Source: CAWKAO01 sp963847665 (GTDB taxonomy: Bacteria > Actinomycetota > Humimicrobiia > Humimicrobiales > Humimicrobiaceae). Taken from it: a stretch of DNA of 64,000 bases. Under the pieces are notes generated by a model that was not told where the DNA came from, made no database searches, and worked only from the letters and a program-made list of their open reading frames with translations. Made by a program: the position numbers and the translations under genes. Where the stretch lies: contig CAWKAO010000003.1 of the NCBI GenBank assembly GCA_963847665.1, forward strand, positions 434,001 through 498,000. The letters are read 5' to 3'. Within the stretch, counting starts at the first letter, position 1. Each line of letters starts with the position of its first letter. This document shows positions 51,845 to 61,556 of the stretch, in pieces.

Positions 51845-53005
51845 ATGGATAAGATAAGGGCAGGTATAGTTGGGACCGGTTTTGTAGGCCCACTTCATAT
51901 TGAAAATTTAAGGCGTCTTGGAATAGCAGAAGTCGTTGCGATCGCAGAAATGGACCAGGAGAAAGCGGACCACATGGCTGAGAAACTTGGTGTCAGGAAG
52001 GCTTATGGAGACTGGCAAAAGCTTGTTGAGGATCCTGAAATAGATGTCGTACATATCACTGCACCCAATAAGCTTCATTTCCCGGTTGCAAAAGCGGCCA
52101 TCGAAGCCGGAAAACATGTGATATGTGAAAAACCCCTCACAATGGATACAAAAGAAGCAAAGCTTCTTGTCGAAATGGCAAAAGAAAAAAAGGTGGTGAA
52201 TGCCGCGACTTTTAATATGGCTTTTTATCCTATGGTCAGGCAGGCAAAAGAGATGGTCGCAAGGAGTGAGATCGGCAGGATATTTTTAGCACATGGAAGA
52301 TATCTTCAGGACTGGCTTTCAAAAGATACTGACTACAATTGGCGGGTGGAGTCTCAATTTAGCGGCAGGTCAAGAGTCGTTGGCGATATCTGTTCACACT
52401 GGATGCATATGATGCAGATGATACTGGGAAGGAACATAACATCAGTATATGCGGACCTGACCATATTTTTTCCTACCAGGAAAAAACCACTTATTGAGAT
52501 ACCGACACACTCAGAAATAGAACTGAGGCCTGACCAGTATGAGGAAATAAAGATCGATACTGAGGACCATGCAACAATAATGTTTAATTATGAGGACGGC
52601 ATTAAAGGGGTCCTTATTGCGGCCCAGGTATGCCCGGGCAGAAAACAGTTCATAGAGTGGGAGATAAACGCTTCAGAAAAAAGCCTTGGCTGGAATGGCG
52701 AAGAACCCAACAGCCTGTGGATCGGCGAGAGAAGCTCAAGCAATAAGATCCTGATGAAGGACCCAAATGTTTTGTATGAAAATGCGCGGGAATATGCTAA
52801 TTATTCTGTAGGGCTTGCTGAAGGATATCCTGACTCCTGGAAAAACCTGCTTATGGCAGTCTACAAATATATCCAGGATTATAATCCTGCTAATCCTGCT
52901 AAACCGGTTTTTCCGACTTTTGAAGACGGCTACAGGATTCAGACCCTTATAGATGCAATACTTGAAAGCGCTGCAACAAATAAATGGGTCAAAGTCAATT
53001 ATTGA
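51845..53005 (+). CDS. Gfo/Idh/MocA family oxidoreductase
   Basis: 386 residues from ATG 51845 after AGGGGAGG; earlier codons at 51821 and 51839 were rejected. Rossmann motif AGIVGTGFVGPLHIENL, substrate motif ICEKPLTMDTKEAKLL, and SGRSRVVGDICSHWMHMM with the conserved His. It has an insert around residues 215-245 (EIPTHSEIELRPDQYEEI). Followed 40 bases later by a FGGY kinase, so oxidation/isomerisation then phosphorylation of one sugar is likely. Confidence 0.88.
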   Translation: MDKIRAGIVGTGFVGPLHIENLRRLGIAEVVAIAEMDQEKADHMAEKLGVRKAYGDWQKLVEDPEIDVVHITAPNKLHFPVAKAAIEAGKHVICEKPLTMDTKEAKLLVEMAKEKKVVNAATFNMAFYPMVRQAKEMVARSEIGRIFLAHGRYLQDWLSKDTDYNWRVESQFSGRSRVVGDICSHWMHMMQMILGRNITSVYADLTIFFPTRKKPLIEIPTHSEIELRPDQYEEIKIDTEDHATIMFNYEDGIKGVLIAAQVCPGRKQFIEWEINASEKSLGWNGEEPNSLWIGERSSSNKILMKDPNVLYENAREYANYSVGLAEGYPDSWKNLLMAVYKYIQDYNPANPAKPVFPTFEDGYRIQTLIDAILESAATNKWVKVNY

Positions 53006-53045
53006 CATAAATGAAATCAATAAATTTGTGCACAGGGAGCTGTAA

Positions 53046-54590
53046 ATGACAGAATTTTTAATGGGTATTGACGGTGGGACCGAGTGTGTAAAGGCGGGGA
53101 TATACGATCTAAAAGGAAACGCCATCTGTATAAGCAACTGTAATTATAATACTTATCACAGGTACCCTGGCTGGGCCGAGCAAAGTATAGAAGAATGGAG
53201 GGAAAGTCTTTATAAGGCAGTCCGTGATGTTATAAAGACCTCAGGAATAAAGCCGCAGTGCATTGCAGGTGTCAGTTATGATGCGACTTCATGTTCACCT
53301 ATCTGGATGGATGAAAATGATAGGCCCCTGCGGGATGCTATAATCTGGATGGACGTAAGAGCCAGCGAAGAAGCTAAGCTTATCGCCTCTATAGACCATC
53401 CTGCAAGGAGGTATAATGGGTATGGCAATGTCTCATCTGAATGGTTTCCATGCAAGAACCTTTGGGTAAAAAAGAACCAGCCGGAGATCTATAAAAAGAC
53501 AAAAGTCGCAGCAGAATATACCGATTTCTTGACACACGAGCTTACAGGCAAATGGACTCTCGGGATTTCCACTGTTACTATCAGGGGATATTATGATAAC
53601 AGGAATGGTGGTTGGCCAAAAGATTTTTATGGGGCAATGGGCCTGGAAGATATTTTTGAAAAACTGCCCCAAAAGGTACTCCGCGTTGGTGAGGTCGTAG
53701 GAGGAGTATGCAAAAAGTTTTCAAAAGAGACTGGCCTACCTGAAGGCATACCAGTCGGGCAGGGTGCAGTAGATGCAACATGCGCTAGCATAGGATGCAA
53801 TGCCTTCACAACAGGAAGGATCTTTATGGTCGCGGGCTCATCGACCTGGGTGCAGATAAATATTGACAGGGAATTCAGTACAAAGGGGCTTTTTGGGAGC
53901 TACCCGGATGTTGTGGTCGATAATTTCACAGTTGAAGGGGGACAGGTCTCCACCGGTTCCGTTCTGAAATGGTTTAAGACCCAATTTATTAATCCAGAGA
54001 TCGAGAACGATGCCAAAAAAAGAAAGATGAGCGTTTACGCCTATATGGATGAACTTGCTGCAAAACTACCTGTCGGCTCAGAAGGCGTGATAATTGTGGA
54101 ACACTGGCAGGGTAACCGCACCCCATTTACAGATCCGGAAAGCAGGGGGGTCATCAGGGGGCTGACACTGAAGCATACTCCTGTCCATATCTACAGGGCC
54201 ATTATGGAGGGCGTCGCATACGACATAGAATCCTCACTGCATATAATAAAAGAAAACGGCTTTGGTATCCACGAGATCATCGGTGTGGGTGGACATATGA
54301 ACAGCAGGTTATGGGCCCAGATATATGCAGATGTCACGGGACTTCCCATCAAGAAGACCTCAAATCCTGAAGCGACATGCCTTGGTTCTGCGATAATAGC
54401 AAGTGTTGCTGCAGGCAAATATAAGGATATGGTAGAAGCTGCAGATAATATGGTGCAATTTGGCGATGAAATCAAACCGGATTTAAAAAATCACGAAAAA
54501 TATAAGTTTTTTGTCCAGCAGTATAAGAACACATACGAAGCACTCAAAGAAGATATCTATAAGACAAATGAGTTTATCAAGAGCCTGTAA
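53046..54590 (+). CDS. FGGY carbohydrate kinase, ribulokinase/AraB-like group
   Basis: 514 residues after CAGGGAGCTG. ATP-loop LMGIDGGTECVKAGIYDLKGN, catalytic-region AIIWMDVRASEEA, VGQGAVDATCASIG, AGSSTWVQI and the C-terminal EIIGVGGHMNSRLWAQIYAD with GSAIIAS. EHWQGNRTPFTDPESRGVIRG is typical of the ribulokinase/erythritol-kinase side of the family. An LsrK-like role cannot be excluded given the Lsr-type importer. Forms a pair with the dehydrogenase before it. Confidence 0.85.
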   Translation: MTEFLMGIDGGTECVKAGIYDLKGNAICISNCNYNTYHRYPGWAEQSIEEWRESLYKAVRDVIKTSGIKPQCIAGVSYDATSCSPIWMDENDRPLRDAIIWMDVRASEEAKLIASIDHPARRYNGYGNVSSEWFPCKNLWVKKNQPEIYKKTKVAAEYTDFLTHELTGKWTLGISTVTIRGYYDNRNGGWPKDFYGAMGLEDIFEKLPQKVLRVGEVVGGVCKKFSKETGLPEGIPVGQGAVDATCASIGCNAFTTGRIFMVAGSSTWVQINIDREFSTKGLFGSYPDVVVDNFTVEGGQVSTGSVLKWFKTQFINPEIENDAKKRKMSVYAYMDELAAKLPVGSEGVIIVEHWQGNRTPFTDPESRGVIRGLTLKHTPVHIYRAIMEGVAYDIESSLHIIKENGFGIHEIIGVGGHMNSRLWAQIYADVTGLPIKKTSNPEATCLGSAIIASVAAGKYKDMVEAADNMVQFGDEIKPDLKNHEKYKFFVQQYKNTYEALKEDIYKTNEFIKSL

Positions 54591-54608
54591 GTAATATCAG
54601 GAGATTGT

Positions 54609-54645
54609 AAAAAGAAACCGCGCTTAACATAATAAACACGGTTCC
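54609..54645 (-). terminator. Intrinsic terminator for the iron alcohol dehydrogenase gene
   Basis: On the reverse strand a 13-pair stem (54645-54633 with 54626-54614, three G-U pairs) is followed by TTTTT at 54613-54609. On the + strand the same stem has C-A mismatches, so it mainly serves the reverse gene that stops at 54671. Confidence 0.75.
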
Positions 54646-54670
54646 CTTTAAATTGCTTCAATATTTTTTG

Positions 54671-55843
54671 TTATCCTACGGCAAGCTTATAGATCTCAAC
54701 TATATCTTCAGCGGTTGTCCGCTTTATATTTCCAAGCTTGACAGCTTTTTCGGCCATTTCTTTAAATCTGTCAGAAGGAAGTTTTGCTTCCTTTAATGTA
54801 GTGGGCAGTCCAAGCTCCTTATAAAAGTTTGTCAGTCTTTTAATAGCTTCAATGGCCATACTTTCCATAGTGAAGAAATTATCGTCCACATTCCATACTC
54901 TCGCTGCAAACTGTGCAAATCTTGGTAAATTGTATTTATACATATACTTCATCCAGGCAGGGAAGATGATTGAAAGCCCTGCACCATGAGCTATATCGTA
55001 GAGAGCACTTAATTCGTGCTCTATCATGTGTGATGCAAAATCTCCGGCTCTTCCTGTACCAAGAAGATCATTATGAGCAATAGAGCCTGCCCACATGACT
55101 TCTGCCCTTGCACTGTAGTTTTCAGGTTCTTTCATTACTATAAGACCATTATTTATGACTGTCTTCATGGTCGCTTCACATAGCCTGTCTGTAAGTTCCA
55201 CGTCTTTGACATTTGTAAAATACCTTTCCATCACATGGGCAAGAATATCAGATACCCCGCATGCAGTCTGGAAAGGGGGAAGTGTAAATGTAAGGACAGG
55301 GTTAAGGATTGCAAATTGCGGCCTTATCAGCTGGTTGTTTTCTACAATAGTATCTCTTTTCAGGGGATAAGGACCGTCTTCATTTGTGAGGACCGAGTAC
55401 TGGCTGGATTCGCTTCCTGCTGCCGGTATGGTAAGTACAACACCGACTGGAAGAGCCTCTTTTGCGACTGCTTTCTGTTCAGCAAAATCCCATACATCAC
55501 CGTCATATTTTGCGCCAAGTGCTATACCTTTTGCAGAATCAATAGCACTTCCGCCACCTACTGCAAGGATGAGTCCGACGCCTTTTTCTTTAGCGAGCTT
55601 TATACCAGCTCTAGCAAAATTAAGGGTTGGGTTCGGTTTCACTCCACCATACTCGACTACTTCAATACCTTCATCTTTTAATGATCTCATTACTGTATCA
55701 TAAAGGCCGCTCTTTTTTATACTGCCTCCGCCGTAATGAAGCATTATTTTGCTGGCAAATCTCTTGACTTCTTTTCCAACAAGTTTTTCGGTATCTTTTC
55801 CAAAGATTATCTTTGTGCATCTGTCATAAGCAAAATTTTCCAT
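54671..55843 (-). CDS. Iron-containing alcohol dehydrogenase (BdhA/YqhD type)
   Basis: 390 residues; ATG 55843 is 6 bases after GGGAGG, the TTG three bases earlier is not needed. LHYGGGSIKKSGLYD, VGGGSAIDSAKGIALGA (NAD(P) site), PAAGSESSQYSV; metal ligands in GVSDILAHVMERYF (Asp, His), HMIEHELSALYD and AHGAGLS (His). GGGSIK and the Gly near residue 41 suggest NADPH use, as in YqhD. In this island it could reduce L-lactaldehyde to 1,2-propanediol. Confidence 0.92.
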   Translation of the reverse strand: MENFAYDRCTKIIFGKDTEKLVGKEVKRFASKIMLHYGGGSIKKSGLYDTVMRSLKDEGIEVVEYGGVKPNPTLNFARAGIKLAKEKGVGLILAVGGGSAIDSAKGIALGAKYDGDVWDFAEQKAVAKEALPVGVVLTIPAAGSESSQYSVLTNEDGPYPLKRDTIVENNQLIRPQFAILNPVLTFTLPPFQTACGVSDILAHVMERYFTNVKDVELTDRLCEATMKTVINNGLIVMKEPENYSARAEVMWAGSIAHNDLLGTGRAGDFASHMIEHELSALYDIAHGAGLSIIFPAWMKYMYKYNLPRFAQFAARVWNVDDNFFTMESMAIEAIKRLTNFYKELGLPTTLKEAKLPSDRFKEMAEKAVKLGNIKRTTAEDIVEIYKLAVG

Positions 55844-56048
55844 CAAATACCTCCCGGATTGATTTTTATTAATTGTGACACTTGCTTTTTTTATTATAAC
55901 AAAAAAAATTTATTAATTTAACCGCTTCGTTTTTATTTGTTTTGTTTTTTAATATTTTTTTATATAGAATATTTTTGTTGATTCTTTAAAAATTTTACCA
56001 GTAAAATAGGAAAAAATCACAATAATCCTTAATGACCGGAGGCAGATG

Positions 56049-57107
56049 ATGAAAAAAGCAGCAGTGCTTGGAGCTGGATATATGGGAAGCGCGATTACTT
56101 TTCCGTTATCAGATAACCAGGTAGAAGTAAATCTTTGGGGCACCTGGCTTGATGATGAGATAATAAAGTCCTGTATAAATGGATATCATCCGAAACTGAA
56201 GAAAAAAATGCCTGACAATGTGAAGTTCTTTTACTCCCACGATCTTAAAAAAGCAGTAAATGATGTCGATATGATATTTGTCGGTGTTTCAAGCAATGGG
56301 TTTCTCGATGTTTTTAAAAAGCTGATTGATACGATCGATAAAAATTATATTTTTTTTAAACTTACAAAAGGTCTTGTAAATGATAACGGCACTGTCAAAA
56401 GGATAGCCCAGGCAGCTAAGGAGATCTTTGAAGCAAAGTTTCCAGATGATGATTTTAACTGGACAGTCATAGGCGGGCCCGTAAAAGCAGGAGAGCTTTC
56501 AAATAAGATACCAACGGCTTCTATTTATGCACCAAACGATAAAAAAACTGCAGAGTTGTGTTACAGTTTTTCAACAGAATATTATCCCGTTACGATAACC
56601 GATGATGCTATTGGAGTCGAAGTATCATCTGCCTTTAAAAATGTCTATGCTGTGATAATAGGTATATGTGACGGTCTTTTCAGGCACTATGGTGAAGGAA
56701 ATTTTGACAATTTTAACTCTTTTGTTTTTAACCAGGGTATGCTTGAAATAGCAAGGATGGTGGAAAAAGCCGGGGGCCGCAAAGAGACAGCATTTGATCT
56801 TGCAGGTATAGGAGACTTTTATGTCGCATCCCTTTCAGGAAGAAACAGGAGATATGGTGAAGAAGTCGGTAAGGGAGGCGATCCACACCAGACATTTGAG
56901 GATATGTTTGCAGCAGGTGAAGTCGCTGAAGGTTATATGGCACTTGAAATAGCTCCAGATTGGGTAAAGTCTCTCGGCATTGATATAGATGAAGAACTTC
57001 CATTGCTTAAAGTGCTGTATGGGATAATTTTTAATAAAAAAGACCCAAAGGCCAGTCTTGATAGTTTTATACAGTTTATGAGAAAGCGTTTTAGAAATGG
57101 GATTTGA
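56049..57107 (+). CDS. gpsA: NAD(P)-dependent glycerol-3-phosphate dehydrogenase-like protein
   Basis: 352 residues; of two adjacent ATGs, 56049 is better spaced from CCGGAGG. AAVLGAGYMGSAITFPL (dinucleotide loop), FFKLTKGLVNDNG and VIGGPVKAGEL with the lysine of the active site in SSAFKNVYAVIIGICDG; GIGDFYVASLSGRNRRYGEEVG is GpsA-like. Longer helical C-terminal part than E. coli GpsA. Converts DHAP to glycerol-3-phosphate, a natural sink for the DHAP made by the aldolases here. Overlaps the next gene by 11 bases. Confidence 0.82.
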   Translation: MKKAAVLGAGYMGSAITFPLSDNQVEVNLWGTWLDDEIIKSCINGYHPKLKKKMPDNVKFFYSHDLKKAVNDVDMIFVGVSSNGFLDVFKKLIDTIDKNYIFFKLTKGLVNDNGTVKRIAQAAKEIFEAKFPDDDFNWTVIGGPVKAGELSNKIPTASIYAPNDKKTAELCYSFSTEYYPVTITDDAIGVEVSSAFKNVYAVIIGICDGLFRHYGEGNFDNFNSFVFNQGMLEIARMVEKAGGRKETAFDLAGIGDFYVASLSGRNRRYGEEVGKGGDPHQTFEDMFAAGEVAEGYMALEIAPDWVKSLGIDIDEELPLLKVLYGIIFNKKDPKASLDSFIQFMRKRFRNGI

Positions 57108-59133
57108 AAATCTTTTTAGTCCGGGAAGGATAGGAAACCTGGTACTAAAAAACCGGGTTGTCCTGCCGCCCATGGCCACTGCTCTCTGTGAACCAGGCGG
57201 ATTTGTCTCGGACCGTCTTATTGATTACCATGTCGCCAGGGCAAGAGGAGGCTGTGGCTTAAATATTGTGGAAATCTCTGCAGTCCACCCCTCAACTGCA
57301 GGTAACGGCAGGTTTGGGATCGGTATATATGATGATAAATTCCTGCTGGGTCTAAAGAATCTTGCAGGTGCGATCAGGAATGCAGGAGGAATACCGGCTA
57401 TCCAGCTCTGGCATGCAGGCAGACAGATAAGCAGCTCGGATATTTTCGCCGACCATATTGTTGCACCTTCTGCCATTGCCTGTCCGGTAATAGGAGAAGT
57501 ACCGGAAGAGCTTACACCTCAGGAGATCGAAGAAATAATCTTATCGTTTGGTAGTGCTGCAGTCAGGGCAAAACAATCAGGTTTTGAGGCTGTGGAGGTA
57601 CATGGAGCACATGGATATCTTATCTGCCAGTTTTTAAGCGCATATTCCAATTTAAGGTATGACAGGTATGGAGGTACGCTTGAAAACCGGGCACGTTTTG
57701 CTTCGGAGATCGTTAAAACTATAAAATCAATGACAGGAAAGGATTTTCCTCTAATATTCAGGTTAAGCTCAGAAGAATTCGTCGAAGGTGGCCTTGATAT
57801 AGACCAGACAAAAAAGATATCAAGGATCCTTGAATGTTCAGGAGCAGATGCTATTCATGTATCGGCCGGCAATTATGAGACGCTACATTATGTGATACCC
57901 CCCATGGAAGTACCAGCAGCATTTAATGGTAAGAGGGCAGCTGCTGTCAGGGAAGCAGTCAATATTCCTGTAATAGTCGCTGGCAGGATAAATGACCCGG
58001 CAATAGCAGAAAAGTTGGTCTCAGACAAAGATGCAGATTTTGTCGCTGTCGGCCGCGGCCAGCTTGCCGATCCTGATTTTTGCTTAAAAGCAGAGACAGG
58101 TAGAGCTGACGAGATATTAAAATGCATAGCTTGTAACCAGGGTTGTATCGACAGGTTGTTTTATGAAAAAGAACATATATCTTGCCTCCTTAATCCGGGT
58201 TGCAGCAGGGAAAAAGAATTTGACCAGAAGACAAAAAAGATTAAGAGGCAAAAAAAGATCCTCATTGCAGGTGCGGGTCCGGCAGGTCTTAAGGCATCTG
58301 TAATGCTGGCTGCAGCAGGATATGCAGTCATATTATGTGAAAGCTCAAAAGATCTGGGAGGTCAATTTGCCCTTGCCGGAAAGATCCCCGGGGCCGAAAA
58401 GATCGATGAAGCGATGTTACGGATGGGAAAGCTTGCCGAAAATGCAGGAGTGGAAACAAGAACAGGTTCAGATTTGGACCAGGGGACCCTGAAAGAAATA
58501 AATCCGGATATTACTATTGTAGCAACTGGTTCTGTTCCAGTCGTACCAGAGGCACTTAAAGATTCTGTAATTCCTGCAACCGAGATACTCAGGGAAGAAA
58601 AAGAAGCAGGAAAAAATGTGGTTGTAATAGGGGGAGGAATAACTGGAATAGAAACAGCCTTATTTCTTGCAAACAAGCATAAAAACGTGACCGTACTTGA
58701 GATAACTGATAATATAGCCAAAGGTTTCAGTCCTCTGAGAAAACCATTTTTGTTAAAAGCCCTAAGGGATTTGGGTATAAAAATATTTAACAATGCAAAC
58801 TACACAAAAATAGACCTCAGTAAGAATTTTATTGAGTTTACAGCAGAAGGGTTTAAAAGAAGTCTTGAAAATATTGATACTATTGTATATGCGTGCGGAG
58901 TAAAATCTGATAATAAACTGGTTGATGCCCTGAATAAAATGGGACTTAAGTATTATACAACAGGTGATGCCAAGCGGGCATCCAATGCACTGAATGCTAT
59001 CTGGTCAGCATCCGATCTCGCATTGCATATTGTTGACATTGATCAAGATCCAGCATCAATGCCATATGAATTTTCAGAAGATAATATATCTAAGATCGCT
59101 GATGAGATAGTCAGGCAGGTAAGATCAAATTAG
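57097..59133 (+). CDS. NADH:flavin oxidoreductase/2,4-dienoyl-CoA reductase-like protein (FMN, FeS and FAD domains)
   Basis: 678 residues. N-terminal old-yellow-enzyme barrel: FSPGRIGNLVLKNRVVLPPM, QLWHAGRQ, EVHGAHGYLICQFLS and RYGGTLENRARF. FeS cysteines CIACNQGCID and CLLNPGC at about residues 345-370. C-terminal FAD/NAD part: ILIAGAGPAGLKASVMLAAAG and VVVIGGGITGIETALFLA. The architecture is that of FadH and trimethylamine dehydrogenase. Start overlaps the gpsA-like gene; the stop shares bases with the convergent gene at 59130. Substrate unknown. Confidence 0.93.
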   Translation: MGFENLFSPGRIGNLVLKNRVVLPPMATALCEPGGFVSDRLIDYHVARARGGCGLNIVEISAVHPSTAGNGRFGIGIYDDKFLLGLKNLAGAIRNAGGIPAIQLWHAGRQISSSDIFADHIVAPSAIACPVIGEVPEELTPQEIEEIILSFGSAAVRAKQSGFEAVEVHGAHGYLICQFLSAYSNLRYDRYGGTLENRARFASEIVKTIKSMTGKDFPLIFRLSSEEFVEGGLDIDQTKKISRILECSGADAIHVSAGNYETLHYVIPPMEVPAAFNGKRAAAVREAVNIPVIVAGRINDPAIAEKLVSDKDADFVAVGRGQLADPDFCLKAETGRADEILKCIACNQGCIDRLFYEKEHISCLLNPGCSREKEFDQKTKKIKRQKKILIAGAGPAGLKASVMLAAAGYAVILCESSKDLGGQFALAGKIPGAEKIDEAMLRMGKLAENAGVETRTGSDLDQGTLKEINPDITIVATGSVPVVPEALKDSVIPATEILREEKEAGKNVVVIGGGITGIETALFLANKHKNVTVLEITDNIAKGFSPLRKPFLLKALRDLGIKIFNNANYTKIDLSKNFIEFTAEGFKRSLENIDTIVYACGVKSDNKLVDALNKMGLKYYTTGDAKRASNALNAIWSASDLALHIVDIDQDPASMPYEFSEDNISKIADEIVRQVRSN

Positions 59134-60242
59134 GTATCTGTTAATGTCTTATGTGCCTCTTTTAATAATCCGATGATTTCCAGTTTCTGTGGGCAGTTTT
59201 CTTCACACTGGCCGCATTCTGTGCAGGCATCTGCCTGCATATCGTCACTGTCAGTCGGTATATTATTATATTGCCATACAGAGTTCCCTCTTAGATCTGT
59301 AAGCTTATAATAGTTAAGTATCCTGAGTATTTTTGGAATAGCTACATCGCCTGGACAGGGAAGGCAGTATCCGCAATTATTGCATGATATCAGTTCAGCA
59401 ACCTCTCTTCGTTCCTGAAGTTTTTTTATTATTTCTTTTTCTTTACCTGAAAGGTCGTAAGTATTGCTGCTGGCAATCGATATGTTTTCATCAAGCATAT
59501 CAATATTTTCCATACCGGAAAAGGCGACTGAAACATCCGGATCAGAAAAGACAAATCTTAATGCAAGCTCTTTTATCCCAGAAACATTAAGGCTGACAAT
59601 CCTTCCCCCTGCAAGAGGTCCCATAATAAATACACCCACACCCTTTTCTCTTGCATACCTGATCGCCTCTTTGTTTGTAATGTCAAGAATATTATACTGG
59701 CACAGGACTGCCTCAAAGACCCCGGTATCGATTATCTTTTTCATCAATCCAGGTTCATCATGGAATGAAAATGCAATATGTTTTATGGTTCCTTCTTCTT
59801 TTGCTTTGATCGCCTCTGAAAGCAGATCCATTTTTATTACTTTTTCTTCAAAATATTCCCTGTTCAGTGTATGGAAATGATAGAAATCTATAGATCCAAT
59901 ATCAAGGGTCCCTAGCTGCTCTTCGAGGTACCTTCTATAATCGCTTTTTTTCTCTGCTTTCCAGGTAGGGAATTTAGTTGAGAGATAGATCCTTTTTTCC
60001 CTGTTTTTTTCTTTCCACGCCTTTAGAGCTTTACCGACGACTTTTTCGCTTTGCTGGTGGCAGTAAGGATATGCAGTATCTATGATGTTTATTCCAAGCT
60101 CAAAACCTCTCAATATCATTTCTATTGACTGCTCTTCTTTCACAACTGGTGTTTTGCCTGTATCATCCATAGGGAGCCGCATAGCACCAAAGCCGAGGAC
60201 CGAAGCTTTTATTTGAGTTTTACCGATCTCCCTGTACTCCAT
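59130..60242 (-). CDS. Aldo/keto reductase with C-terminal 4Fe-4S ferredoxin domain
   Basis: 370 residues; ATG 60242 follows CAGGAAGGAAAA, the earlier ATG at 60266 is upstream of that site. N-terminal AKR barrel: LGFGAMRLPMDD, NIIDTAYPYCHQQSEKVVGKAL, YLSTKFP, FYHFHTL. C-terminal cysteines CNNCGYCLPCPGDV and CTECGQCEENCPQ bind FeS clusters. The family is common in anaerobes and moves electrons between ferredoxin-type clusters and a carbonyl substrate. Its TAA overlaps the TAG of the convergent OYE gene. Confidence 0.9.
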   Translation of the reverse strand: MEYREIGKTQIKASVLGFGAMRLPMDDTGKTPVVKEEQSIEMILRGFELGINIIDTAYPYCHQQSEKVVGKALKAWKEKNREKRIYLSTKFPTWKAEKKSDYRRYLEEQLGTLDIGSIDFYHFHTLNREYFEEKVIKMDLLSEAIKAKEEGTIKHIAFSFHDEPGLMKKIIDTGVFEAVLCQYNILDITNKEAIRYAREKGVGVFIMGPLAGGRIVSLNVSGIKELALRFVFSDPDVSVAFSGMENIDMLDENISIASSNTYDLSGKEKEIIKKLQERREVAELISCNNCGYCLPCPGDVAIPKILRILNYYKLTDLRGNSVWQYNNIPTDSDDMQADACTECGQCEENCPQKLEIIGLLKEAHKTLTDT

Positions 60243-60409
60243 TTTTCCTTCCTGACTAAAAAACAAAGACTTCAGTCAGTTTAAATTTACCTTACTGCTG
60301 ATTTTAAATCTGTTTTAAATAATATAATATAAAAGATAAAATATGAATCAGATTATATTACTGAGCAGGTGTTTAACATCAATGGCGGGATGGAGAACCA
60401 TTAAATATT

Positions 60410-61534
60410 ATGATTAAGAGACCTCTTCTATTAAAGATCTATGAAGCAGCCAGCATGCAGCGCTGGAATGACCAGATAAGGACCATCGAGATAACTGAGC
60501 TGGATAAACAGGCCCACAAGATGATAGTCGCTTATATCCTTGGCAAGCTTGAGCTTCAAAGAGGCAATAAAGAAATTGATTGGCTCGAGATAATAGAAGC
60601 TGGTTTTTTTGAATATCTCCAGAGAATAATATTAACTGATTTAAAACCGCCTCTTTTTTATGAAATAAAGCGGGACAGGAAAAAATATCTTGAACTTAAC
60701 CAGTGGGTATATGAAAAGGTCTCCCCTTTTATAAAGGAACTGGGACAGGATTTCTGTACTCGTTTTAAAAACTACATAATGGATGAAAATGGTAGCGAAA
60801 ATATAAACAGGAAGATAATAAGTGCTGCCCATTTTTATATTACAAAATGGGAATTTGAAATAATCAGGCGTTTTAATCCGGAGGGATACCAGATATCCGA
60901 GATAAAGACGAGCATAGATGAAGAACAGGAGAAATACAAAGGTGTGGGAGGAGTCAAGGACCTGCTGCGTTCCCGGAAACTTTTGACCTTCATAGACATC
61001 TGCGGCCAGCTCAGGTTTCAGGTGAGATGGAGCCATCTTTACAGGGTACCCAAGACTTCCGTTCTCGGTCATATGCTGATAGTTGCGATCTTTTCTTATC
61101 TCTTTTCACTGACAGCTGGATTTGAGGGAGACAGAAGGATAAATAATTATTTTACCGGCCTTTTCCATGACCTTCCTGAAGTATTGACAAGGGATATTAT
61201 AAATCCAGTTAAAAAATCAGTTGAGGGGCTGGATGAGCTGATAAAAGAATATGAAAAAAGTGAGATGGACAAAAGGATATACAGCTTGCTACCCGAGAAG
61301 TGGCATAATGATATCAGGATGTTTACTGAAAATGAATTTGCAAATACAAATAACAGGGATGGAAAACTGGTAAAATCAGCAGATGATCTTGCTGCTTTCA
61401 TCGAGGCTTACCTGTCGATTAAAAATGGTATAAATAACCAGAATCTAAAAGATGCGATAAGTAACATAAGAAAAAAATATAAAAATGTTGTCATCGCAGG
61501 CATTGACCTGAATGAGTTGTATAATGATTTTTAA
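60410..61534 (+). CDS. HD-domain phosphohydrolase (COG1896/YfbR-like)
   Basis: 374 residues. HD metal site: LGHMLIVA (His, about residue 220), GLFHDLPEV (His-Asp, about 249) and LVKSADDLAAFIEA (Asp, about 323). The N-terminal 200 residues (KQAHKMIVAYILGKLELQRG ...) are extra and helical; a second HK pair occurs near residue 43. YfbR relatives are 5'-nucleotidases on dNMPs. The DUF2779 nuclease starts 22 bases downstream on the same strand, so the two are likely cotranscribed and may work on nucleotides or nucleic acid together. Confidence 0.83.
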   Translation: MIKRPLLLKIYEAASMQRWNDQIRTIEITELDKQAHKMIVAYILGKLELQRGNKEIDWLEIIEAGFFEYLQRIILTDLKPPLFYEIKRDRKKYLELNQWVYEKVSPFIKELGQDFCTRFKNYIMDENGSENINRKIISAAHFYITKWEFEIIRRFNPEGYQISEIKTSIDEEQEKYKGVGGVKDLLRSRKLLTFIDICGQLRFQVRWSHLYRVPKTSVLGHMLIVAIFSYLFSLTAGFEGDRRINNYFTGLFHDLPEVLTRDIINPVKKSVEGLDELIKEYEKSEMDKRIYSLLPEKWHNDIRMFTENEFANTNNRDGKLVKSADDLAAFIEAYLSIKNGINNQNLKDAISNIRKKYKNVVIAGIDLNELYNDF

Positions 61535-61556
61535 ACTTTAGGGGTCTTCTTTACTT

